DNA from: Perkinsus olseni
Lineage: Eukaryota; Perkinsozoa; Perkinsida; Perkinsidae
Assembly: GCA_013115135.1 (NCBI GenBank)
Contig: JABANP010000536.1
Coordinates: 1 to 35,053, forward strand
Reading direction: 5' to 3'
DNA: 35,053 nt
Made by a program: the position numbers and the translations under genes. Positions 1 through 10,100 of this stretch are shown here, piece by piece (position 1 is the stretch's first letter; every line of letters starts with the position of its first letter). Under the pieces are notes generated by a model. It did no database searches. It had not been told where the DNA came from and saw only the letters and a list, made by a program, of their open reading frames with translations.

Positions 1-3000
1 CACGGAGGGAGTGGGGATGAGAATCTTACTGGTAGTACCAGCGAGAATTGTACATGCCATGTGCGGGGATCGAACCCGGGTGTTCGGCATGAGAGTTGGT
101 CCTGTCGTTAGAGGAAGAAGCGGTGTTATTGAAGCATACTAGAAGGGCCAAGCGAGCGACCTCCTACAAGCTGCATCCTCACCCGCTGAGCTGGAACAAA
201 AAGGAGCGAGGCCCGCTTGACCGCGTATACGCTTCGGCCAACTGTAATACCTTAACGGGACGGTATTTTCGGAGTTCGAGATGGTTTTGATTTACGTAGA
301 ATTTCATCTATGATTTCGAAAGCGCATTTTCATGGCGCTTGTGTTCTTGAGGGGGCACAAGGGGAGTTGAACCATTTTGTGGCTAATTTATTTTTTGTCG
401 CGCATCTGTAACTGAGTATTTTAACCTGATACCCACGTCCACTTGGAGACGGAATTATCGGTTGTTAATGTGTAAGTAGCATAAACTGGTTATCAATGGT
501 AAAGTAGCATAAACCGGTTGTCAATAGGAAAGTAGCATAATCTGGTTATCAATAGGAAAGTAGCATAAACTGGTTGTCAATGGTGAAGTAGCATGAACAA
601 CTCGACCATAATTCGTAGGTACCTTCCTGGTCACTGAGGAGGGGAAGGTGTTTGGCTCCGGATTGAATAACTTCGCGCAGCTTGGGTTGGGCAAGACAAC
701 TGCCGAGCCTATCCGTAATAATAAGAGGGTCCGCTGGGGCAACCAAAATTGTCTCGTGCGTCGGGAACTTCTCTCGGTGGTTCTGATGCAGCCGCGTGTA
801 ACTGGGCAATGTGATTTTAGTGGTCAGTGAGGGCGAGTGTCAGTAGTTCGATGAATGACGAAAGGAGTGGTATGGCATCGGTCGTATTCTTAGCACGAGG
901 GTGGTACGAGTGTTATTAGCAGTGATTAATTGGTGGTATCTTTATGTCATGCTGGTTGATGACAGGTTATCCTGTAGAAATCAGTAGTCTAGCTTCGGAT
1001 ACGCTTGGATCTCCGGTGAAGGAAATAGTGGGAGGAAGCTTCCATACGGTTGCATTGACGAAGGCTGGAGAAGTGTAAGATGAGGACATCTTGGTCGTCT
1101 TGCTAATCTTGCATTTCCTCAACGTATTAGGTTCACGTGGGGTCGACGCGACTACTCTGGATTGGGCGGAGGAAGCGAAGATGTGACGACCCCGACGAAG
1201 CTGAAGTTGACAAATATTACACATGTCGCCGCTGGCGGCTCTCATGTAAGTTGGTAATCGAAAGGTCCCTGGCTCGATTCCTGGGTGCGGCATTTTAGGC
1301 ACTTGCATGCACGACCAGTGGGGATTTCTATACCTGGGGATTTGGTGAGACTCACCAGCTTGGTAATTGCCCCCGGGACATATCCAAAGGTAGAATCGTG
1401 GAAGATACGGAATAGGTTGGGAGAGAGTTCACTGACCTATGGTTCAGGTGCGACGAGTTCCACCGATGCGACTGATGAACTCTCGCCTTACTTGGTCCAA
1501 AGTAAACAACTCGAGTCGAAGTTTGTCCTCCAGGTGAGATATCGATCGCGTGATCGATTTGACATTTCTCACTCAGGGCGGGAAAAGAGTCTTCTAATAT
1601 CTCGGTTCATTTTGAACTGATCATTTTAATTAAAATTTTAGTATTGAAATCACTTTATAAAAGTTTTACGATATAGTAAGCATCGACTTTTCGCGTGGTA
1701 CTGATTAGCGAGAAAAGTGTTTCCTTGGAAGTGATAGAAAAACCGTTAAATATCTGTGTGTTTTGGATGGTATCAATTCCCGTGAACGGGGCCTGCTTGG
1801 AAATGGTGAGGGTGCAATCGATCATCGATCGTTAAGTGACACTCTATGGCTGTGCTTTCCATAATAGTGGAATCTTTGGAAGATTTTCCCAAAGTTTCCC
1901 AGGATACTTTGGTAATGTATTGTTCAGGTTGGTGGAGGCTCCCAGCATTCGGTAGAGCTGGCGTGGACTGGTAGTAGTGTGGAGAGGGAGGGCCATATGG
2001 CCCAGAGTGTGAAGACAGCAGCTCGGAGGATCAAGGCTGGGGAGATAAAGGGTGGGGATCTTTGGTTGAAGCTGGCTCATTGCGGGAGAGGTTCGAACGC
2101 TTGTTAGACGTCGCTTACTAATAATGCGTTACTAGATATCAGGAAAATCGTATTTTTTTCGGGAGCCGTCGAGGGTTGTTTCTCGCGTTTCTGTTGTATT
2201 TGGTGGCAAGACCGTCGGTATTCGTATCCTCTTAGCGGAGGAGCTCGTAATTGTATGAATCGTATAACCTGAGTAGAGGACCCTTTATTGGTTCCTCGTT
2301 CCATGGAAACGATAGTTCATACAAAGATATCATCATAGGAATATCATAGAAATTGTCATACTTGGCGCCACAGCAGTAGATGGTGTCCCTTCTCTGCGTC
2401 AGATGTGTGGCTAGGGGCTGACGATCTGTTGGGCCGGGAAGTGATGCTGGATGATGGCAGTGAGGGGAAGATAACGTCGAAGGAGAAGATGAAGGATGAT
2501 AGCGATCCGAAGCACGTTTACCATCGGTAGGGGGCTGTGTCAGAATAAGAGGGACGCCCCTTTCGTGCCAGAATTGCTTTGCGTGTTTTTACGTCTGTCG
2601 TGTACACGAGAGAAGGCCTTTCTTATGATGTGCGGTTGATATACCGTAGGGAGTATCTTTACCCATTATTGAGGAGAGGATGCGTAGAGCTTTGTGATAA
2701 AGAGCTCGGATGGAAATATGATTCACTTTCGCGCGCGCCCGTGAGAAGCTGAACCGATAGGCTTCAACGGGAATGGAAAATTTCGTCTACATTAAGGTTG
2801 ATGGGGTGAGAGGAAATGGATTTGAGAGTTGTCGAGATCCCTAACGGAATTTGATTGATTTTGTGGGCGAAACGATCGACTTCAACAGAAATGAAGAATG
2901 CATCTCGAAATCGAAAAAATGAAAAAAAGTTTTTGTAAAGAAAGTGGTTTTGTAAATTTATGAAAGCTTGGTTGAGCTCACGATCATCAGATGGTTCTAC

Positions 3001-3251
3001 ATCGTCACCATACCTCCCTCCGAGCCTCTCGGAGCAGCAGCCGCGGAGCCAGCACCGAAGAGACGGCGAACGGCGTCTGGCCGGCCTAGCTCAGCGTCGT
3101 CTGTATCTAGTATGGGTGAAGGGGGCAGCCACAAGGCCTCGACGAGGTTAGGGGTTGAGGGGGAAAGCGCGCGCCCTGGTGATCGATTTGTTGTTGTTTC
3201 AGAGTTCTTGGAGCGAAGGAGGCCAAGGAGGCTGTTGAGAGGAAGAAATAG
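1..3251 (+). CDS. RCC1-repeat (beta-propeller) protein, 5'-truncated, 11 exons
   Basis: Exons: <1-31, 112-243, 619-714, 966-1074, 1131-1245, 1299-1389, 1448-1533, 1928-2051, 2403-2526, 2991-3146, 3203-3251 (TAG). Spliced, these give 371 codons with no internal stop and matching phases at all ten GT-AG junctions. RCC1 repeats are clear: GKVFGSGLNNFAQLGLG (exon 3), EIVGGSFHTVALTKAGEV (exon 4), GDFYTWGFGETHQLGN (exon 6) and GGGSQHSVELAW (exon 8). RCC1 repeats build seven-bladed propellers used in GTPase exchange or protein binding; the specific partner cannot be told here. The C-terminal part (exons 9-11) is not RCC1: it is acidic/lysine-rich, then carries an NLS-like PAPKRRRT, and ends in a short charged helix, so nuclear location is possible. 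The start lies upstream of the window. Three introns (32-111, 1246-1298 and, more weakly, 2052-2402) contain tRNA-like sequence. Confidence 0.82.
54..90 (-). repeat. tRNA-like (B-box/T-arm) element A inside intron 32-111
   Basis: On the minus strand this reads as a tRNA T-arm (CCGGGTTCGATCCCCG) and finishes in GGCAT. The 80-nt intron around it has good GT and TAG ends and joins two RCC1-gene exons in phase. No complete cloverleaf can be drawn, so it is a fragment or SINE-like derivative, not a tRNA gene. Confidence 0.65.
476..594. repeat. 28-bp tandem repeat, 4 units plus partials
   Basis: Units start at 476, 504, 532 and 560, each beginning GTAGCATAA and containing CTGGTTRTCAAT, with 2-5 differences between units. 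A degraded unit precedes (about 457-475) and a partial one follows. The array lies inside the 375-nt intron 244-618 of the RCC1-type gene. Confidence 0.9.
1075..1130 (+). repeat. Intron-family 2 copy (RCC1-type gene intron)
   Basis: This 56-nt GT-AG intron contains AATCTTGCATTTCCTCAACG. The same block occurs in introns 14781-14852 and 15842-15892 of the myosin gene. Phase is conserved across the junction (GAA GT|G). Confidence 0.75.
1264..1293 (+). repeat. tRNA-like element B, filling intron 1246-1298
   Basis: It reads GGTCCCTGGCTCGATTCC followed by GGGTGCGGCAT in the sense direction: a T-arm/B-box core plus the GGCAT end shared with elements A, D, F and H. The intron is only 53 nt, so the element accounts for most of it. 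Exons on both sides are secure RCC1-repeat coding. Confidence 0.75.
2081..2100 (+). repeat. Weak tRNA-like element C in intron 2052-2402
   Basis: It has a B-box-like GGTTCGAACGC just before a usable TAG acceptor (2105-2107). Using that acceptor would run into a stop, so the 351-nt intron to 2402 is preferred by phase. No GGCAT end is seen; this is the weakest member. Confidence 0.35.
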
Positions 3252-3733
3252 AAAATACATTGGCATTGGGAAAGTTGCATAAACGTCGCGCACGCGAAAG
3301 AATATAATTCCCATCACTACGGTCACATTATGAAGCTTCGAAAGGTAATCGCTGATGAGATTTTGTTTCTTAATAGTGGGGTCTGGGATGGGTCGGTGGA
3401 GGTTGACTCGTGGAAGATACGCAGAGGGTGACTCGTGGAAGATACGCAGAGGTTGGCTCGTGGAAGATGCGCAGAGGTTGAGTCGAAGAGTGACCAAAGT
3501 GGAAGATATTTGGGTGTGCTATCTCTTTTGGAAAGTTCGACTGGTGGGCGGACTTCTTCACGCACTTTTACTCAAGGACTCTTAAGATTGTAGAATTAAT
3601 TGTAAGAAGGAGTTTACGAGAATTATATTTACGGAAGAAGTTTTCGATAGAATCGTCGTCTAACTTCTGAGGGTTCGTCGTTTATGTCCTTGCAAGCCTC
3701 CCCGATGTTTTACCGGCTACTGAGGAGAGATTG
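3252..3733. other. Intergenic gap between the RCC1-type and membrane-protein genes
   Basis: No supported exon. It holds the 25-bp tandem repeat at 3401-3495. Small ORFs on both strands here are repeat translations without coding character. Confidence 0.6.
3401..3495. repeat. 25-bp tandem repeat, 3 units plus partial
   Basis: Units begin at 3401, 3426 and 3451 around the core ACTCGTGGAAGATACGCAGA; a diverged fourth follows from 3476. It is probably in the 3' flank of the RCC1-type gene or the promoter region of the next gene. Confidence 0.9.
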
Positions 3734-6189
3734 ATGATGGACCGTGAGGAAGTCGAGCAAGCGGGGGTGATAGAACCGGAATTGGTGTGGGTGGAGTTTC
3801 ATCTTTGATGCCGTTTAGAAGATGAATTGCGAAGGAGGAGGGCTGGGGGCATCGCCTTCCTATAGAGGCTCTTATGCTAGTATTGTGGTCAACGCCAAAG
3901 GTAATATCAGGGCGTTTGGATGGTTGGCTTACCAAAGTAAAGAAAACGCGGCTCTGAAAAGCAACCATCTGGTTAGTAGTGAGCAGCCATAGACAGCACC
4001 CTGTAAGGGTTTGCAATTTTACTGTTTGGGTTTGATCGGGTGAGTTGACGAAATTTTGGTAGTAGATTTCGAGAATATATTTCCCGCTGACTGATTTGCT
4101 TTAACGTTGAAGTGCCCGGGCGATCGATTTGGTGCGGCTCAGGTGAACCGTGGCGATATGAGGACTATCAGCTGGGGGATTTGTGGATACCGATGGGAGG
4201 TCCTCGAGTCGAAAAGGCTGTACATTTCGATTTGCCTGACGACGGGGAGGTGGTGGGAGGTAGTGAGGGAAGAGTATTATCTGGCTGAGGATGATTATTG
4301 TCTGATTGAGAATCTTCGGAATCAGTTTTCGCAGAGCTCCCCACGGCGAGGGGGAGAATTGTGGTGTGGGTTAGTGAGGATAGCGTTTGTGAGCACTGGC
4401 GTCTGTCTGAAATGGTGGGTAATTTTTATTGGTGGACATTCAAGATTTGAACTGTAAATTGTTTTGTTGATGGAGAGCAAATCTTCGGCCAGGCGAGCTG
4501 CTACTGTTAGTGTCTCTCTGGGCTCACCGCCGGTGAGGGCTACCGGTGAGTCACCGTGGGTCGAACTGCATGTGATTATTATTCGAAGTGTGCGGTGAAA
4601 ACCTGAGTTTTCGACCCGACTTTCATTCAGATGAAATCATCCTTTCTGAGTGCATCATCAAATTTATGAAGAACCCTCCGGAGTTGGCGAGGCGGCTGTT
4701 GGTTTTGGTCGTGTTAACTATCCTCGATATCACCGTGACCAAGGTGAGTGGGCGAAAAATGTCGCGCGCCACAAAATTGTTAGGCGATTCCCTCGTCTCT
4801 GCCTGGATGGACGCCCTTGGTGACGGAGATGAGTTATCTGGAGAGGAAGGTTAAGGACGAGTAAGTCAACCGGGTGGGTTTTTTTCGGATTTAATTTCTC
4901 GTTTTTGGATGGGATTTTGGTAAGATGAACCGATGGTATCTTGGGTTGAAGCTGGTTCTGGATAAGTTATGATCGATTAGTTATTTTTCTGGCATGATAA
5001 TAACCGCCATAGCAGTGTGATGAGTCATTTTCGTTTACCTATGCTGGACCTGCCTTGTCTGTAGCTTGATGAGGTCGCCTTCACTGGTGATGATTTATTG
5101 AAGGAGTGGTATCGAAAAGAATGAGTCGATGAGATCTCCGGTGGATAATCCCTTCAGGTGCGACATGCCTTGGAAGATTGGATTCCGAGTACTGCTGGAA
5201 CCATTGTTCGCTTATGGTGAGTTGGAGGGGACGGGATTGGGGGTTGACAGCAGCAGCTCCGCGTCGCTTTTATATAGCAGAAAAGATACCGACCTGTTTT
5301 TGCTATTCAACTAGTTGAGTATGATCGAAATTTGGATTTTCGTGAGGGGGCGCGAATGATGAGTATCTTAGGTCGAAGCTTGCTTCCAGTAATCTTGGCT
5401 TCTTCGTTCAGGCGGCGTCGCTCTGATGGTATCTTGTGTTCTCGGCCGAGCTTTCCTGATGCTGTTCCTCACTGATGGCGGGGGTTTTCTGGATTCCCTA
5501 GCGCTCACAACTCTGCCGAGTGTGGCTTGTAATTTAGCCGCTCTTACGCTATTCGGAAAGGTGCCAAGGTATGCCGGGAAGGGGTGTGGGGAGGATTTGA
5601 ATCGGGGACCTTTTGGATAAGAGCGCTCCTTTCAGCCCAGTGGCCCACACGAGCTTCGTATCAGCATTGTTTGGCGTGTTGGTACGGAGGATTTCCCGAG
5701 TACTGTTGTATCGTAAGCCGAAGAAGGGTTTCCGTCCGGTGGGGGTAGGCGGAGCGAAGCGAAAATGGTATCCAGCATTCTCCCGTCTTTCAGGTCGTCT
5801 TGCAATTTTTTTCGCTCGGAGTAGTCCTATTCTCTATGAGTGTCGTACTTGCCGTAATTACCGCGGACATGCTTCTCGCGGTTGAACCTAAGATACCCTC
5901 AGTACCAGCTAAAGCAACTTTCGCAGCCATCATCTTCGGTAATGAGGTTACTCGGTCGGTAGCCATTATTCGAAATCTTCCTTTCTCCTCGGAACACCCC
6001 TACGCTGGTGATGCAGTTCTTACGACCGTGGGAAGGTGGGAGAGGCGTGTCCTCTGGTCACAAGAAAATGCCTGTAACCGAAATTCGCGTTTTATCGCAG
6101 TCGTTGACGTGTTTGTTCAAACACAACATCAAAGCGTTCAAGAAACGTTTCAACGCCATTCGTTTGACAAAGCGTATTCCAGTTTGTAG
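3734..6189 (+). CDS. Predicted multi-pass membrane protein with N-terminal soluble region
   Basis: Proposed exons: 3734-3784, 3819-3975, 4143-4259, 4335-4414, 4511-4532, 4631-4743, 4784-4860, 5158-5216, 5412-5568, 5636-5699, 5794-6189 (TAG). They join in phase to 431 codons including the stop. The N-terminal part contains GSYASIVVNAKGNIRAFGW, weakly RCC1-like. From exon 6 on there are hydrophobic stretches (RRLLVLVVLTIL, GVALMVSCVLG, LGVVLFSMSVVLAVITA) typical of membrane helices. No family recognised. Weak points are the first intron (34 nt), the 22-nt exon 4511-4532 and the 3' end: an E/K-rich open frame at 6234-6515 could be a further exon. The gene lies 482 nt after the RCC1-type gene, same strand. 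Intron 5569-5635 carries tRNA-like element D. Confidence 0.55.
5571..5611 (-). repeat. tRNA-like element D in intron 5569-5635
   Basis: Antisense copy: the intron opens GT-ATGCC (complement of GGCAT), then reads GGATTTGAATCGGGGACCT, the complement of a GGTCCCCGATTCAAATCC T-arm. Intron length is 67 nt; phase is kept (AG|C). Confidence 0.7.
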
Positions 6190-7123
6190 TCATTGTTCGG
6201 CGTCCTTTCGCTGGTAATACTAGTACGGCGAATGTGCCATATTATTTGCACATCTCTCGCGTCTCTTTCGTCATGGTTGTTGATATCATCGAGCGTTTAC
6301 CGGTCTGCACGCCCTGTAGGCTCATCGTCTGGCGCGGCGTTCTCCCGTTTGCCGAGAAGGGTGGTGCTGCCGTCCTGGGGGAAATTGTCTCCTCGGAAAA
6401 GAAGACTGAGGAAGGAGAGGAGAAAAGTCGCGAGGAAGATACTGGTACTAGTGGCAGAGTCTCTCGGAACAGCAGCAATTTTTATAGTAGAATAGTAGCA
6501 AGCGTGTGTGACTAGGCCTTCGCGGCGAAGGGCCGCAACTTGCGCTAGCGAGATTAGAGTCCCAGGTTCGATCCCCGCGAGTGTCATGATGTCACGTTTG
6601 ATATAATAGTAATTTGTACAATTTTCGGCTTCCGATGGGATGCTCGATAACTCGTTGACTCCTGCGTGTCTGAGCCGGGACTGAATCGGGTTGTCGATAA
6701 GAGCAAAGTGTCATGGGCATGCTTCGACCTTAGATATGTCTCCGATACATGCGGGCTTCGGCGAGAGCGTGGCTGTTGTTGGTCGGAATCTTCCTGTTGT
6801 TGATGTTCTTCAAACTCTTTACTCCGCCATGTCAAAGGATCTGAGATGTCGCTGTGAGAACGGCTGAGGATTTGTTCCAGTTGGGTCAATTAAAGGGCGC
6901 GTGACGGTTCAGGTTGGGATACCTAACCTTTAGCCTGAGAATATTTATAGCGGTGAATAGTACGTTGAACACCGGACCAATTATCACGTGCGGTACCAAA
7001 TCTTTCGCAACTTTCGGGAAATTTCCGGTCGCATGCCGACCACAGCATGATTGTTGCAACCACTGGGCGCGCGAAGTACATATCTCGAGGATACTTTCTG
7101 GAAGAGCCGCTATTGTTGCTGTC
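6190..7123. other. Intergenic / promoter side of the myosin gene
   Basis: Contains the charged open frame 6234-6515 (a possible last exon of the preceding gene), the tRNA-like element E at 6559-6587, and an inverted copy of the GTATCTTAGGTCGAAGC motif near 6710. No other exon is supported. The ORF on the minus strand at 6584-6889 shows no recognisable family. Confidence 0.45.
6559..6587 (+). repeat. tRNA-like element E (not clearly intronic)
   Basis: It reads GTCCCAGGTTCGATCCCCGC then GAGTGTCAT: an excellent T-arm with B-box. The upstream sequence (6500-6558) is GC-rich with hairpin potential but gives no matching acceptor stem, so this is a tRNA-derived fragment rather than a gene. Confidence 0.55.
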
Positions 7124-10100
7124 ATGTCAACTACGTCTTCTGAACTCCCGTCCGTCCAACCCGGGGATGTCGCCTGGGTGCCGTGGAGAAGGCACGGTTA
7201 CCGTCTGGCCACGATCGTCTCTCTCACCTCGAGGGGAGCGCATATCGAATTCAAGGATTTGCCCGCTGATAAGAGCGCAGGGGGGAGCAGGAAGTCTTCT
7301 GTGGGAGGGACGAAGATAGTGCCGTTAAATCAAATTAAAGTTTATGATAAGACGATTGATGAGGCTCGCGGTCACTCGGATGTGACCATGCAGACGCACA
7401 TAGACGAAGCGAATATTCTGCATAATATGGAAGTGCGATATGGTGAAGATTTGGTATACACTTACGTGAGCAGCGTGCTGTTGGCTGTGAACCCGTACAA
7501 GCAGCTCGGCGGGGAGGAGAGGATGGCGGAGTACTGGCAGAAGCCGCCGCACACGATGCCTCCTCACCCCTATGCGATCGCGGAGGCTGCCTATCGGAAT
7601 TTTGTAAGGACGGGATGGTGGGAGTTGCAGAAGGTGCGGTATCGGTTTCAGATTTCGACGCAGCGGTCACAGGCGATTCTGATTTCTGGGGAGTCGGGCG
7701 CGGGAAAGACAGAAACGGCTAAGATAGTAGCATCGTATCTGGCTAAGAAACAGACCAGCGGTTGGGCGGAAGATACACCGCAAGTATTTTTGGGGAAGTT
7801 GTGGTATTATTGCCACCCACGGTGACCTCCCTTCCTGCAGGTCCATTCGATCACGGGACAAGTACAGCACACAGTCACGGAGCTCTACGATAAGGTGAGG
7901 GTGTGGTATATTGGTCTGAGGCTGATGAATCCTGGTTTGCTCTTGAGGGGTGGGGGGCCGAAGTGAATGAACGCGTATTAGCGCTATATTGTTCTTGGAT
8001 TTCGCATCACGCTAGGTTCGAGGTAAGATACGCGGAACCTCGTTCAACCAGGTGCTGAGGGCTAACCCTATTTTGGAGGCCTTCGGAAACGCCAGGACGG
8101 TTAGAAACAACAATAGTAGCCGGTAAGTTCTACCGGTAGTGCTGCTGAGTCGCTATTTTACCTGGGCCAGGTTCGGGAAGTATTCGTCGTTGTGGTATAC
8201 TAAAAGCGGGCGCCTAGTCTGCGCGTCTTTGACGCCCTTCCTGCTTGAGAGTGCGAGGGTCACCAGTCACGCTACGGGGGAGAGGTGGGGAGGAATTTTG
8301 TGGCGCAGTGACGCTGACTGTGTCAGGAATTATCATGTCTTCTACCAGCTGTTGGCTGGTTGCAGTGAGGAGCAGCAGGAGACGTTGAGGCTCAGAGGAG
8401 ACGATGGTGCGTATCTCAGGTTGACCCGAGTTTCCGGCATGACGATCAGGTCGTGACTATGTTCTCACTAACCAAGGAGGGGAGTCCGTTGTCAGCAACG
8501 AACAGCGCGATCATGATGCTGCTAAATTTGCCGAGCTCTGTGAGTCGCTGGAAAATTCATGGGCGAATTTTGCGATAAAATTAAGGGTTGGAATATTCAA
8601 AGATCTCAGCGCTGATAAACATGGAATAGTTGTGACGGAGAGAGTTCCTGCCCGGCCGTTTGATTGATGTTACCGCTGGTTGTTCTCTAATGAGTTAGCG
8701 ATCTCTGCTTTACTTCAGGCGAATCTTTGACATCGGTAGGAGTCACGGAGGAAGATCAAAAGTAAGATACGTCAGTGGTGTGACGAGGAGACGCTGTGAC
8801 TTAGTGATATCTTCTCGATTGTGTCGGCATTGCTGTTGCTGGGTGGCGTTGAATTTGAAGAGGATAAGGAAGAGGATGATGATGAGGAGGAAGGAGGTGA
8901 TTCTGCTGTTGGCTATTCTCCATTAGAGAATCTCCAAGCCCCAATTGGCTCTTGGCTGTTACTTCGGATGCTGCAGGGTTTGATGTCTAAGTACATATTT
9001 GAACGCATGTCTTAAACTAGTCTTGAGCATGGTGTACTATATGACTTGATATATGGATATAGGGATCTGACGTAGGATACGTAACGTATCATACGTTCCA
9101 GTTTTTATTTCGTCAGTCGACGTAAGATACGCGCCGCCGTTCGCTAATCACTAGGCTAAGGATCCGCCGCTGTAGTGGTCATTCTTGTTGTTTCCTTTTG
9201 AAGGTCATGAGGAGGGAGCTGGAGGAGAACCAAGTCAGGCGGAGCCGGAACCGCCATCTCAAGGAGGAATGGACACGAGTAGGGGTCCGTTCTGACTTGT
9301 TCCGTATCTTGCCCGATAACCGGAATATATCTTATGTCAGCCTCGAACTTAGTAGCCAACGACTTCCTCCTCCTTGACGACGCTGCGTCCCTTCTGGGAT
9401 TGGACACGATGCTGCTCAATAAAACACTGTTGTGAGAACCTTCGCTCCGCTCATTTTGTGGGGCATTGGCTTCGACCTAAGATACCGTCGAATGAAGCTA
9501 AATAATGCTGCAAGTTCATATCAAGTAGCCCGGACTCCGGAGCAGGTAAGATTCACACTCGGTCAGTGCTTGTGCACGTGATGGTGTTATATTCGGTATT
9601 TGTGGACATGCCGAGGATTGAACCCGGGACCTCGCGTTGTGGATCAGGTGACACAGTCCCTGAACACACTCATCAGAGTGATCTATGCCCGATTGTTCGA
9701 GCGCATCGTAAAGAAGGTAAATGCTCTGATGGGATATAATGACGGGTCTAATGATATGGAGAGACTCTACAATCACATTGGAAGTAGCATTGGAGGGTTG
9801 GAAAATCTTAGCCGAGCGAAGTTTTGGTTTTGACTGATGCCTCTCCAACAGAGGAAAGGTTTCGAATTTCCCTCTATTGTGGCAGTGTGCTTCCCCCCGA
9901 GCCGTTAGTGCGCTCCCACATTCGAACAAAAACTATCGGTCTTACCACTGCGTATTTGGGTCTTTATCCAGAGCTATCGAGATGATGCGGTGGCTCGTGC
10001 GAGGAAGACCATTTACTAGGACCTAGTATGTATGACACCTGGTGTCATACATGGGGTTTGATACGCCCTTGGTGGAACCTGTGGTGTATAATACCTCATG

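Noticed and set aside
476..594. Possible CRISPR array
   Set aside because: Units are 28 bp tandem without spacers, in an intron of a eukaryotic gene.
3717..4016. Minus-strand 99-residue ORF
   Set aside because: Overlaps sense exons that join in phase; no motif.
9204..9380. Alternative frame [20 protein letters not shown]
   Set aside because: Phase from the previous exon requires the [12 protein letters not shown] frame, which leads correctly to AASLLGLD.
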